Below are positions 7,622-16,248 of a stretch of 64,000 bases of DNA, in pieces. The notes under the pieces are model-generated. The model was given only the letters and a program-made list of their open reading frames with translations, made no database searches and was not told where the DNA came from. Made by a program: the position numbers and the translations under genes. Origin of the DNA: Prevotella sp. (GTDB taxonomy: Bacteria > Bacillota > Clostridia > Oscillospirales > Ruminococcaceae); contig JAMPIC010000002.1 of the NCBI GenBank assembly GCA_023663025.1, positions 86,739 to 150,738 on the forward strand. The letters are read 5' to 3'. Each line of letters opens with the position of its first letter. Within the stretch, counting starts at the first letter, position 1.

Positions 7622-8044
7622 GTGAAAGCTGCTGTAACGTATGAATTCGGAAAGGTCTTTCAGCATTTCGGACATACCGAATTTTTTAAAATCTATGATA
7701 TCGCGGACGGTAAGATCGCCGGCAGCGAGCTTGTTTCCTCAAACGGATCGGGACACGGCGCACTTGCGGGACTTCTCAAGGATTTGGGCGTAAACGCTCT
7801 CATCTGCGGGGGCATCGGCGAAGGCGCAAAAAACGCTCTTGCCGAGGCGGGAATTGCCGTTTACGGAGGAGTAACCGGCGACGCGGACGAGGCTGCCGAG
7901 GCTTTCGCTGCGGGTAAGCTGTCCTACGACCCGGACGTTATGTGTTCCCACCACGACCATGGCGAGGGGCATTCCGGCGGCTGCCATCATGACAGCGACC
8001 ACCACGGCGGCGGTCACGAATGCGGTCACGGAAACTGCGGGTAA
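7622..8044 (+). CDS. NifX/NifB-associated (dinitrogenase Fe-Mo cofactor) family protein with His-rich tail
   Basis: 140 aa, GTG start with AAAGGAG (7607-7613) 8 nt upstream. Residues 1-105 match the NifX/NafY/YaaA-like iron-molybdenum-cofactor-binding fold: V-YEFGKVFQHFGHTEFFKIYDI, then GSGHGALAGLLKDLGVNALICGGIGEGAKNALAEAGIAVYGG and a late DADEAAEAFAAGKL block. Non-nitrogen-fixing anaerobes carry many such proteins as putative Fe-S or metal-cofactor handlers. The last ~35 residues are packed with His, Cys and Asp (CSHHDHGEGH, CHHDSDHH, HECGHGNC), a likely metal-binding tail. No nif gene is nearby. Function in metal storage or delivery is inference. Confidence 0.85.
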   Translation: MKAAVTYEFGKVFQHFGHTEFFKIYDIADGKIAGSELVSSNGSGHGALAGLLKDLGVNALICGGIGEGAKNALAEAGIAVYGGVTGDADEAAEAFAAGKLSYDPDVMCSHHDHGEGHSGGCHHDSDHHGGGHECGHGNCG

Positions 8045-8092
8045 AATTATAATTATGTTATACTTTTTGTATAATAGGAAAGGAGTACTCAT

Positions 8093-9286
8093 ATGAAAAA
8101 ATCGCGGATAATTTCCGTTCTGGGCGCGGCGGCTCTTTGCCTGCTGACCCTCTCTTCCTGCGGGGACAGCTCTCAGGCTGACGCCGCCGAAACTACTGCT
8201 GCGGAGGTACACGATATGAACACCGAAACATCTTACAAAGCCACCGCCGAGAACGTCAAGCTTCTCGGACGTACATACTTTAACGAGGACAAGCTCTACT
8301 GCGCTCTTTCGGGCACAGGCGCGGAATTTTCCTTTACGGGAACAAAATGCACCGTCAATGTCAGCGGAGATTCCGGCGCCGCGAACGCTTCCAATGCGGA
8401 CAATCAGGCGCGCGTCGGTATTTATGTGAACGGCGAGCGGGTTATCGACGATATGGTCGACAATCTGAGGGAAACCTACGATGTTTTTGAAAGCGATACC
8501 CCGCAGGACGTTACCGTATCAATTGTCAAGCTGTCCGAATCGCCCATGTCCACAATCGCCATAGGCGACATTAAGGTCACGGGAAGCGTTATCAAGCCAA
8601 CCGCCGACAAGGACGTCCTGATAGAATTTATCGGGGACTCCATCACCTGCGGCTACGGCGCGGACGATCCCGTCAAGGAAAATCACTTCTCCACCAAAAC
8701 CGAGGACGTTACCAAAGCATACGCCTATAAGACCGCTCAGCTTCTGGACGCGGATTACAGCATGGTGTCCTTCAGCGGCTACGGAATTATTTCCGGTTAC
8801 AGCGACGGAAAGAAAAAAGTGACGGAGCAGCAGGTGCCCAAATACTATACCAAGCTGGGATATTCATGGGCTTCCAATGGCAGCTTCGTTCCCGCAAGCA
8901 TTGATTGGGATTTCACGGTGCGCCGGCCCGATGTGGTCGTGGTAAATCTGGGCACTAACGACGACAGCTACACCGGCAGCGACGAGGAACGCCAGCTCGA
9001 GTACTCCGCCGCGTATGTTGAGTTCCTTAAAACCATACGGGAGAAAAATCCCGACGCAAAAATACTCTGCACCCTGGGCATAATGGGCGACAGGCTTTTC
9101 GAGTACGTCCAAAAAGCGGCGGACGACTACACCGCCGAAACGGGCGACAAGAACATCTATACCATGAAGTTCGACGTGCAGTCCCCCGACGACGGCTATT
9201 CCGCCGACTGGCACCCCTCCGTGACCACCCACGACAAGGCTGCCGCGAAGCTTTCCGAGGAGATCAAAAAGATACTCGCTGAGTAA
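8093..9286 (+). CDS. Secreted SGNH/GDSL hydrolase, carbohydrate esterase family 2-like lipoprotein
   Basis: 397 aa. Signal peptide with lipobox LSSC (Cys23), then a jelly-roll-like N-terminal domain (~50-165) and an SGNH hydrolase domain with GDSIT (Ser183), the VNLGTND block and C-terminal DWHP (Asp372, His374), giving a full catalytic triad. A jelly-roll followed by SGNH is the architecture of CE2 deacetylases, which remove acetyl groups from xylan or mannan. RBS AAAGGAG precedes ATG 8093. It may be co-transcribed with the upstream gene or use a local TATAAT near 8070. A hairpin terminator follows. The plant-polysaccharide role fits the GH1 and GH5 genes in the window. Confidence 0.85.
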   Translation: MKKSRIISVLGAAALCLLTLSSCGDSSQADAAETTAAEVHDMNTETSYKATAENVKLLGRTYFNEDKLYCALSGTGAEFSFTGTKCTVNVSGDSGAANASNADNQARVGIYVNGERVIDDMVDNLRETYDVFESDTPQDVTVSIVKLSESPMSTIAIGDIKVTGSVIKPTADKDVLIEFIGDSITCGYGADDPVKENHFSTKTEDVTKAYAYKTAQLLDADYSMVSFSGYGIISGYSDGKKKVTEQQVPKYYTKLGYSWASNGSFVPASIDWDFTVRRPDVVVVNLGTNDDSYTGSDEERQLEYSAAYVEFLKTIREKNPDAKILCTLGIMGDRLFEYVQKAADDYTAETGDKNIYTMKFDVQSPDDGYSADWHPSVTTHDKAAAKLSEEIKKILAE

Positions 9287-9317
9287 ACCGTCTTTAACCG
9301 TCAAAAAAATAAATTTT

Positions 9318-9352
9318 AAGCTCTCCGTTCGCTGCGAAACGGAGAGCTTTTG
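9318..9352. terminator. Intrinsic terminator
   Basis: AAGCTCTCCGTT (9318-9329) and AACGGAGAGCTT (9338-9349) form a 12-bp perfect stem with flanking T and A runs. It serves the esterase gene and possibly the convergent dehydrogenase gene. Confidence 0.85.
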
Positions 9353-9366
9353 ATTTAATGCCGCTG

Positions 9367-10353
9367 TTATTCGTTTTGGTAAACGACCTCGTTTTTCAGT
9401 GCCTCGCCCTTGAAAAATTGATCCAGGTTGAAAAGCGTTACCTCGGCGATCTTCTGCAATGCCTCGTTTGTGAGGAACGCTTGGTGCGACGTCACGATAA
9501 CATTGGGCAGAGACAGCAGCAGAGCCAGAACGTCGTCGTTTACAACTGTGCTGGAGTAGTCCTCGAAAAATACGGCGTTTTCGTCCTCGTAAACGTCAAG
9601 GCAGGCACCGCCCAGCTTTTTGTCCTTTAACGCCTGCAAAAGCGCGTCGCTGTCGATGAGCTGTCCGCGGGAGGTGTTCACTATCACCGCGCCGTCCTTC
9701 ATTTTGGCGATGCCCGCTTCGTTGATGATATACTTCGTGCTCTCGGTCAGCGGACAGTGCAGGGATATCACGTCGCTTTCCGCGAAAAGCCTGTCAAGAC
9801 CGACGTACTCGATGTTATGTCCCTCGGCGGGGTACGGGTCGTATGCGAGGACGTTCATTCCGAAGCCCTTGCAGATGTCAATGAATATCCTGCCGATCTG
9901 TCCCGTACCGATAACTCCCGCCGTTTTGCCGTGAAGATCGAAGCCCGTCAGTCCGTTAAGGCTGAAATTGAAGTCGCGAGTTCTGATGAAAGCCTTGTGT
10001 ATTTTCCTGTTCAGGGTCAGCAGCAGAGCCATTGCGTGCTCCGCCACCGCGTAGGGCGAATAGGTGGGAACGCGCACCACGCGGAGCTTGTCCTTGGCGT
10101 ATTTGAGGTCTACGTTATTGTAGCCGGAGCAGCGCATGGCAAGAAGCTGTACTCCCGCTTCGCAAAGTCCGTCCACCGTTTCTGCGGTAATGCTGTCGTT
10201 CACGAAAGCCACAGCCGCCTTGCAGCCCCTTGCCGCCGAAGCCGTGTCGGGGGTAAGCTTGTAGCCTATATATTTTATGTCGTAATTCGCGTTCAGCTTA
10301 TTGAACCACACCTTGTCGTAATGTTTCGTATCGAAGAAAGCTATTTTTTCCAA
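9367..10353 (-). CDS. ldhA: D-lactate dehydrogenase (D-2-hydroxyacid dehydrogenase family)
   Basis: 328 aa, standard length. Rossmann motif VIGTGQIGR (~148-156); catalytic-domain blocks MRCSGYNNVDL and VPTYSPYAVAEHAMALLL; substrate Arg in NTSRGQLID; conserved Glu in the following DVYEDEN region; catalytic His in TSHQAFLT. It reduces pyruvate to D-lactate with NADH, regenerating NAD+ in fermentation. The start codon is TTG (10353) with an AAAGGA site 9 nt upstream; no in-frame ATG fits better. Transcribed leftward, separate from the MBL gene by ~70 nt. Confidence 0.92.
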   Translation of the reverse strand: MEKIAFFDTKHYDKVWFNKLNANYDIKYIGYKLTPDTASAARGCKAAVAFVNDSITAETVDGLCEAGVQLLAMRCSGYNNVDLKYAKDKLRVVRVPTYSPYAVAEHAMALLLTLNRKIHKAFIRTRDFNFSLNGLTGFDLHGKTAGVIGTGQIGRIFIDICKGFGMNVLAYDPYPAEGHNIEYVGLDRLFAESDVISLHCPLTESTKYIINEAGIAKMKDGAVIVNTSRGQLIDSDALLQALKDKKLGGACLDVYEDENAVFFEDYSSTVVNDDVLALLLSLPNVIVTSHQAFLTNEALQKIAEVTLFNLDQFFKGEALKNEVVYQNE

Positions 10354-10421
10354 TGTATACAGTCCTTTCGGAAAAGTTTCGGTTAGTATGCGCGGAATTT
10401 TCGGAAAAATACTTTATTAAG

Positions 10422-11300
10422 TCAGACCCGTCTCCAGAGAAGCCTGTTTTCGGCAAACTCCGCTGACAGCCTTTCTCCGTCCTTGAGCCAGGACAGATAC
10501 GACCGCACAGTGCTGCCCACAAGGACGTACTGCTCGAAATTCATTTTCAGTTCATAAACGTCGAAAAGCCTTTTGAGTATTTCCTCAAAGGTCAGCGGCT
10601 CGCGGCAAAGCTCCGTTATCCGTTCGGCGATCTCCGCGACCTTTTCAATGTTCAGCCGCGCGAGGGGAGCTATGTTTTCCGCCGCTTCCGCGTGCGCGGG
10701 GACGAACACCGCCGCCTGCATTTTTTCCGCGGTCTCCAGCGTTTTCAGGTACTCTCCCACGTCGTAAATGAAGCCTATCTTATATTTTTCCAGAGTTTCC
10801 GCCGAGGACAGACAGTCCGCAAGGAAAACCGCATCGTCCGCCGTGCGGAAGCCCACCATGTCGAAAAAGTGTCCCGGCAGCGGGATCGTTTCCATGCCCT
10901 CGGGAAGAATATCGTCTGTCAGATACTCCGCCGCGCTTTCCCGCGCAAGCAGGAACTTGTGCCGCAGATCCTTGCAGGGATACCCTCCGTACAGAAAGGA
11001 CGGCTCCAGTATCGGGTGCTCGGTGAAATCCCGCTCAATGCCCCGGGCATAGACCTTGCAGCCCGTCTGACCTTGTAAATATTGGTTTCCGCCGATGTGG
11101 TCGGCATTGGAGTGGGTGTTCAGTATGGCTTTGAGCCGCCAGCCGTTTTTGTCCAGTATCTGACGGACTTTCCGTCCCGCGTCCTTGTCGCTGCCGCTGT
11201 CGATAAGATACGCGCCGCCGTCCCCGTCAATATACAGACCTATCTTCGCGGGACAGTTTATATAGTAGGTTTTTGCGCCGACCTGTTCAAGCTCGTACAT
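10422..11300 (-). CDS. MBL-fold metallo-hydrolase
   Basis: 292 aa. The metal-binding motif THSNADHIGG (~residues 62-71, a THxxxDH variant), the later PLPGHFFDMVGF His, Asp in VFLADCL and VPAHAE form a complete metallo-beta-lactamase active site. The N-terminal blocks (NCPAKIGLYIDGDGGAYLIDSGS) fit the fold. A ~80-residue helical C-terminal extension resembles that of glyoxalase-II-like or winged MBL proteins. The substrate is unknown. AAAGGA stands 10 nt before ATG 11300. It lies in a run of leftward metabolic genes with the epimerase-like gene 29 nt upstream. Confidence 0.85.
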   Translation of the reverse strand: MYELEQVGAKTYYINCPAKIGLYIDGDGGAYLIDSGSDKDAGRKVRQILDKNGWRLKAILNTHSNADHIGGNQYLQGQTGCKVYARGIERDFTEHPILEPSFLYGGYPCKDLRHKFLLARESAAEYLTDDILPEGMETIPLPGHFFDMVGFRTADDAVFLADCLSSAETLEKYKIGFIYDVGEYLKTLETAEKMQAAVFVPAHAEAAENIAPLARLNIEKVAEIAERITELCREPLTFEEILKRLFDVYELKMNFEQYVLVGSTVRSYLSWLKDGERLSAEFAENRLLWRRV

Positions 11301-11329
11301 TTTTGTTCATTCCTTTCACGGTTCGGCGG

Positions 11330-12199
11330 TCAGCCGATCTCAATCGAGTACGCGAAAACATACTCCTTTTCGGGAGCAAGCCTTATCACATGGGACATTT
11401 TGGCAATATCCTCTTCCTTGTCGCAGTATACGGGAACGCTGCTCCAGGGTTCGAGGCAGACAAATTTTGCCTTTTCGGTGAGGGACTTGTCCTCGAACCA
11501 AGACGACCACACCGCGATACAGCCTTTCGGGTCGTAGTTCAGCTTAACCTTTCTTCCCGACTTTTCGCTGACGATAGCGATCCAAGAGGAAGCGGGGGCG
11601 TCTTTCATGAAAACGTCGTTTGCGAAAAGCTCATGGCTCAGGGGGACTTTCGCCGTATTGTCCGCGATGACCGTCCTTTTGCCCTTGAAGTCCTGCACGA
11701 TTGTCTCGGGCTTTTCGTACTCAACAAAATAACCGTCAAAGTCCCCGCCGTCCAAAGGAACGTTGAACGCGGGGTGTCCGCCGATAAAGAAGTAAATGTC
11801 CTTGACGTCGGTATTTTTAACGGTATAGGATACGTCAAGCTTGTTCCCCGACAGCCTGTAGCCTATGCGAAGTTCAAAGTCAAAGGGGTACAGCTTTAAG
11901 GTCTCCGCGTCGGATCTCAGCGCAAATTCCGCGCTTACGCCGTCCGAGGAGACAAGCTCAAACTCGCTGTCGCGGGCAAAGCCGTGGTTTGCGAGGCTGT
12001 ACTCCCGTCCCTCATAGGTGTATTTTTTTGAATCCGTGTTGCATATGAACGGGAACAAAACAGGCGCGTGGCGTTTCCATACGGCGGGGTCAGCCTGCCA
12101 CAGGTACTCCGTGCCCGCGCTGTCGGCGAGGGAGTGAAGCTCCGCGCCGAAGCTGTCGACGACCGCCTTTGCTTTTTCCGAAGTCAGCGTGATTTTCAT
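11330..12199 (-). CDS. Aldose 1-epimerase family protein (galactose mutarotase-like)
   Basis: 289 aa beta-sandwich protein. Typical blocks are DSFGAELHSLAD (start of fold), EYLWQADPAVWKRHAPVLFPFICN (YlWqgdp..w...aP.lFP), GREYSLANHGFARDSEF with the catalytic His, GGHPAFNVPL (second His), and ending in ..LEPWSSVPVY with the acidic region. These match YphB/LacX-like aldose epimerases, which interconvert sugar anomers. ATG 12199 is chosen over 12217 because of AAAGGA 10 nt before it. Closely follows the GH25 gene; may belong to the same transcript. Confidence 0.88.
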   Translation of the reverse strand: MKITLTSEKAKAVVDSFGAELHSLADSAGTEYLWQADPAVWKRHAPVLFPFICNTDSKKYTYEGREYSLANHGFARDSEFELVSSDGVSAEFALRSDAETLKLYPFDFELRIGYRLSGNKLDVSYTVKNTDVKDIYFFIGGHPAFNVPLDGGDFDGYFVEYEKPETIVQDFKGKRTVIADNTAKVPLSHELFANDVFMKDAPASSWIAIVSEKSGRKVKLNYDPKGCIAVWSSWFEDKSLTEKAKFVCLEPWSSVPVYCDKEEDIAKMSHVIRLAPEKEYVFAYSIEIG

Positions 12200-12223
12200 A
12201 ATGATCTGTCCTTTCAAATTATT

Positions 12224-13258
12224 TTACCGTTCTTCTCTGCCGTAGTCCGCGAAGCAGATGTTCATGTCCACCTCACCGTCTATGCCGTCCACTCTGCCGT
12301 CGCTGGCGTACTGCCATATCTGGAAATTATAGGGATACGACGGCTCGTTGTGACCGTCCTTATACTCGGCGAACCAGAAGTCGAAGTCCGCAAGTTTGCC
12401 CATGTTCAGCTTCAGCAGTGCGAAACGCCTGCTGCTGTATACCATGGGACGGTATCCTCCGTCCGCGACCGTATCGCAGAAAGCGGCTGCGCACTCGGTG
12501 ACGGTGTAGGGTTCGATCTCGTGAGTGCGGGCGTTTTCGTCGTCCATAAATTCCCAATCGAAAATTACCGGGAACGTTATCTTGTAGCCGCGTATCTGTT
12601 CCATGACGAAGTTCGCTTCTTCAACGGCTTCGCCGGCGTTCACAGCCTGTGAGAAAAAGTACACGCCCACGTCCAGACCCGCGTCGATAGCGCCCTTTAT
12701 GTACTCGTGAAATTTGCCGTCCACGTTCAGCATACCGCTTTCGTAGCCCCGGTATCCCACCCGCATGATAACAAAGTCTATGCCGTCGGCGGCGACTTTA
12801 GTCCAGTCCACGTCCCCTTGATGGTAGGACACGTCAATACCTGTGCGGGATATTTGTTCGCCGTTTTCGCTGTAGGTGTACCTGCCGTTTTCCTCCAGCT
12901 TCAAGCCGCTGTAATCGTAGCCGTGTCTCGGGACGTTTGTAAAAGCCTGAAGCCATATCCTGCCGTAATCGTAATCGTCCATCAGGATAATGTCGTCCTC
13001 ATCGTAGAAGTCGTATACCCGTTCGTTTATGACGGGGACGTATGGCTCGAGCACGACCTCCTCGGCTTTGCCAAGCTTTGAAGCCAGTACCGCAACGGCT
13101 ATGGCAAGCGCGGCGATCACCGCGAGCATAACGAAAAAAATCGCCGCCGCAGTGCCGAACGGCATTCGCAGCATTTTTCTGCGGGATTTCACGCGCGCCG
13201 CATAGCGGGGTCCCGACTGTTCCTCGGTCTGAATGTTATTGTTGTTGATATCGTTCAT
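12224..13258 (-). CDS. Membrane-anchored GH25 muramidase (lysozyme)
   Basis: 344 aa. Short cytoplasmic head with basic residues, one TM (~37-62), then a linker and a GH25 domain (~130-340): GIDVSYHQGDVDWTKV, FVIMRVGYRG, GVYFFSQAVN, FPVIFDWEFMDDEN (catalytic Asp/Glu) and NFQIWQYASDGRVDGIDGEVDMNI. Such enzymes cut the N-acetylmuramic acid beta-1,4 bond of peptidoglycan. As a type II membrane protein it would act at the cell's own wall in remodelling. A strong GGAGGT precedes ATG 13258. It sits between the aldose epimerase gene and the potassium-uptake operon. Confidence 0.9.
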   Translation of the reverse strand: MNDINNNNIQTEEQSGPRYAARVKSRRKMLRMPFGTAAAIFFVMLAVIAALAIAVAVLASKLGKAEEVVLEPYVPVINERVYDFYDEDDIILMDDYDYGRIWLQAFTNVPRHGYDYSGLKLEENGRYTYSENGEQISRTGIDVSYHQGDVDWTKVAADGIDFVIMRVGYRGYESGMLNVDGKFHEYIKGAIDAGLDVGVYFFSQAVNAGEAVEEANFVMEQIRGYKITFPVIFDWEFMDDENARTHEIEPYTVTECAAAFCDTVADGGYRPMVYSSRRFALLKLNMGKLADFDFWFAEYKDGHNEPSYPYNFQIWQYASDGRVDGIDGEVDMNICFADYGREER

Positions 13259-13391
13259 TTTAGACCTCCCTCCGAAGCATTTTTTGCATCCTTAGCTTTT
13301 ATAGAATTATATCATATTTTGACGGTTTATGCAATAGCGCCGTGAAAATTCCGGAAAAACGCTGCGGGACAAAATCAATTTCCCCGCCAAT

Positions 13392-13425
13392 AAAAAAACG
13401 AACGCCAAACAGACGTCCGTTTTTG
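13392..13425 (-). terminator. Intrinsic terminator after trkH
   Basis: CGGACGTC...GGCGTTCGTTTTTTT on the minus strand: a short stem with one mismatch and a T7 run, just downstream of the trkH stop. Confidence 0.6.
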
Positions 13426-13432
13426 GGTATGA

Positions 13433-14866
13433 TTATTTTTTCCAGGTGGCGGGAGTGAACAGCAGCAGCATGGGGAAAAGCTCCAGCCTGCCCGCAAGCA
13501 TATCGAAGATGAGCACCGCCTTTGCGGGAGCGGAGAAAAATCCGAAGTTGGAAGTGGGTCCCACAAGCTCCAGTCCCGGTCCTATGTTGTTTATCGCCGC
13601 CGTCACCGCCGTGAAGTTCGTTATCATGTCATGGTTGTCAAAGGAAATAAATACCAGCGATATTATAAACGTCAGCAAATAAGCCGCCATAAACACGTTT
13701 ACCCCGCGTACAGTCTCATGCTCTATCGGGTGGGAGTTGAGCTTTATCTTTTTCACCTGCTTCGGGTGGACTATCGCCTGAAGCTCCTTTGCCAGGCTTT
13801 TGAACAGTATGATTATTCTGGACACCTTCATGCCGCCGCCCGTACTTCCCGCGCAGGCGCCTATAAACATTACCAGCACAAGGAGCGTCCTCGACAGCTC
13901 GGGCCACAGATCAAAGTCAACCGTGGCAAAGCCCGTTGTGGATATCAGCGAAGCCACCGCGAACGAGGAGTGCCTTAACGCTTCTCCGACCGTATCGAAA
14001 AGTCCGCTGATGTTGACGGTGATAATTCCAGTAACAGCGGCGACTATCAGGAAGAACACGCATACCTCCGTGTTGAACGCCTCACGGAGTTTTCCGCTTA
14101 TCAACAGGAAATAGGAGTTGAAATTAATGGAAAACAGTATCATAAACACCGTCACCACTATCTGGAGCTTGGGCGAAAAGTCCCCCATGCTGTTGTTGCA
14201 GATGCCGAAGCCGCCCGTTCCCGCCGTGGCAAAGGCTGTGTTGAGAGCTTCAAACACCGTCATTCCGCAGATAAGCAGCGTGACAAATTCCAGTATCGTC
14301 AGCACAAAATATATTTTGTACAAAAGCAGAGCGGTGCTTTTTACCTTCGGGACAAGCTTGCTTACGGACGGTCCGGGGCTTTCCGCTTTCATGATGTGCA
14401 TATTCTGCGCGCCCGACAGCGGCAGGAACGCCATTATGAACACAAGCACGCCCATTCCGCCCACCCAATGGGTGAAGCTTCTCCACATCAGCATCGACTT
14501 CGGCAGGCTTTCCACTTCGGGGAGAATGCTCGCTCCCGTGGTGGTGAACCCCGAAACCGTCTCGAAAAGCGCGTCCGGAAAGGAGGGTATCGTTCCCGAA
14601 ATGTAGAAAGGTATCGCGCCGAAGATACTGAGCAGCACCCAGCTCAGCGCGACGATAACGTTTCCCTCCCGGGAATAGAGCTGGCTGCGTTCGGGCTTTT
14701 TCCGTATCAGCAGCCAGCCTATGGCAAGGCACACGACCGCCGTCAGCAGGAAATACCACAGCGCGGACTCCCCGTAGCACACCGCCGTGACCGACGGCAC
14801 GATCATAAACAGCGATTCAAATATCAGTATCCAGCCTAAAATATAGGATATCATTTTAAAGTTCAT
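13433..14866 (-). CDS. trkH: Potassium uptake protein TrkH/KtrB (channel subunit)
   Basis: 477 aa, usual length, ~10 hydrophobic segments. It has the four pore-loop signatures of the Trk/Ktr family: TVSGFTTTGASI (P1), TAGTGGFG (P2), ASLISTTGFATVDF (P3) and AAINNIGPGL (P4), plus GACAGSTGGGMKVSR before the fourth repeat. It forms the K+ conducting membrane unit and is gated by the TrkA/KtrA ring encoded immediately upstream (11-nt gap), so the two are one operon. Homeostasis of potassium and turgor is the known role of the family. Confidence 0.95.
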   Translation of the reverse strand: MNFKMISYILGWILIFESLFMIVPSVTAVCYGESALWYFLLTAVVCLAIGWLLIRKKPERSQLYSREGNVIVALSWVLLSIFGAIPFYISGTIPSFPDALFETVSGFTTTGASILPEVESLPKSMLMWRSFTHWVGGMGVLVFIMAFLPLSGAQNMHIMKAESPGPSVSKLVPKVKSTALLLYKIYFVLTILEFVTLLICGMTVFEALNTAFATAGTGGFGICNNSMGDFSPKLQIVVTVFMILFSINFNSYFLLISGKLREAFNTEVCVFFLIVAAVTGIITVNISGLFDTVGEALRHSSFAVASLISTTGFATVDFDLWPELSRTLLVLVMFIGACAGSTGGGMKVSRIIILFKSLAKELQAIVHPKQVKKIKLNSHPIEHETVRGVNVFMAAYLLTFIISLVFISFDNHDMITNFTAVTAAINNIGPGLELVGPTSNFGFFSAPAKAVLIFDMLAGRLELFPMLLLFTPATWKK

Positions 14867-14877
14867 ACTTCATGCCC

Positions 14878-16233
14878 TCACTTAAGAATGTCCGTAATGT
14901 CGTGCAGGGCAAGGTGATTGGAGACGATGACCACCGCGTCCCCGACCTGAATGCTGTCCTGACCGTGAGGAATGATAACTTTTCTGTCCCGGAGTATCGC
15001 CGCCACAAGCACGCCCTCCTTGAACTGCATTTCCATAAGGGGAACGCCCGCGATACGGGAGTCCTCCCTGATGATGAACTCCGCCGCCTCGACCTTGCCC
15101 TTGATGATGTTGTAAAGGGTCTCGACGTTGCTGCCCATGGTGTTTTTCATGGCGCGGACGTAGCGGATTATGGTCTCGGAGGTAATGTTCTTCGGGTAGA
15201 TTATGGTGTCCAGATCGAGGTGGTTGATAACGCTGCCGAAATCTATACGGTTTATTTTGGTGATCAGCTTTCCGCTGCCCACGCTGCGGGCAAAGAGTGA
15301 CAGCAGTATATTCTCCTCGTCCAGATTGGTGAGAGCCACGAACGCACCCGAATTTTCAAGTCCCGCTTCGAGCAGGACGTTCTGGTCGGAAGCGTCGCCG
15401 TTGATGACGATAACGTCGTCCATAAGGTCGGCAAGCTCGTCGCAGCGGACGGGGTTTTTCTCGATAAGTTTAACGTCGATTCCCGACCTCAGCAGCATTT
15501 CGCAGAGATAGTGACCTATCTCGCCTCCGCCCACTATCATAACGTCCTTGACAGAATTTGTCCTGTACTTTATCTTGCGGAAGAAATCGTTCGCCTTTCT
15601 CGGAGCGGCAACTATGGATATAACGTCCTTTTCCTCGAAAACGAAGTCGCCGTAGGCGATGTAGGCTTCGTCCCCCCGCTCTATTGTGCAGACCAGCACG
15701 TCGCTGTGGAACTTCACGTTGATGTCCTTGACCGCGCAGCCCGCCAGCGGACTGTTTTCGGGAAGACGGAACTTCAGCAGCTCCACCCGTCCCTTTGCGA
15801 AGGTGTCGATCTTTATCGCCGAGGGGAATCGCAGTATTCTGGCGATCTCGGCTGCGGCGGCAAATTCGGGATTTATTACCATTGCCAATCCCAGCTCGTC
15901 TTTCAGAAAGGGAGCGTCCTTGTTGTACTGGGGACTTCTCACGCGGGCAATGGTCTGACAGTTGCCCGCCTTTTTCGCTATCAGGCAGCAGAGCAGATTA
16001 AGCTCGTCGGAGCCTGTTACCGCGATAAGCAGGTCGGCATGGGTAATGCCCGCCTCCTGCTGGACTTCGTGGGTCGCGCCGTTTCCCGCAACTCCCATAA
16101 CGTCGAAACGGTTCGCCGCCGTATCCACCGTTTTGCGGTCGATATCTATGACGGTGACGTTGTTGTCCTCCTCGTTAAGCTGCTCGGCAAGGACCTGACC
16201 GACCTTGCCGCAGCCAACTATAATAATGTTCAT
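14878..16233 (-). CDS. trkA: Trk system potassium uptake regulator TrkA
   Basis: 451 aa with two RCK units: Rossmann 1 (IIIVGCGKVGQVLAEQL; acidic DIDRKT for the nucleotide), TrkA_C 1, Rossmann 2 (VMIVGGGEIGHYLCEML with LIEKNPVRC) and TrkA_C 2 (~370-450). This double-RCK layout is that of TrkA, which binds NAD(H)/ATP and gates TrkH. It is the first gene of a trkA-trkH operon. AGAAGG precedes ATG 16233, and it starts 15 nt after the HD-GYP gene stop, so all three may be co-transcribed. Confidence 0.95.
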   Translation of the reverse strand: MNIIIVGCGKVGQVLAEQLNEEDNNVTVIDIDRKTVDTAANRFDVMGVAGNGATHEVQQEAGITHADLLIAVTGSDELNLLCCLIAKKAGNCQTIARVRSPQYNKDAPFLKDELGLAMVINPEFAAAAEIARILRFPSAIKIDTFAKGRVELLKFRLPENSPLAGCAVKDINVKFHSDVLVCTIERGDEAYIAYGDFVFEEKDVISIVAAPRKANDFFRKIKYRTNSVKDVMIVGGGEIGHYLCEMLLRSGIDVKLIEKNPVRCDELADLMDDVIVINGDASDQNVLLEAGLENSGAFVALTNLDEENILLSLFARSVGSGKLITKINRIDFGSVINHLDLDTIIYPKNITSETIIRYVRAMKNTMGSNVETLYNIIKGKVEAAEFIIREDSRIAGVPLMEMQFKEGVLVAAILRDRKVIIPHGQDSIQVGDAVVIVSNHLALHDITDILK

Positions 16234-16248
16234 GCTTGTGTACCTTCT

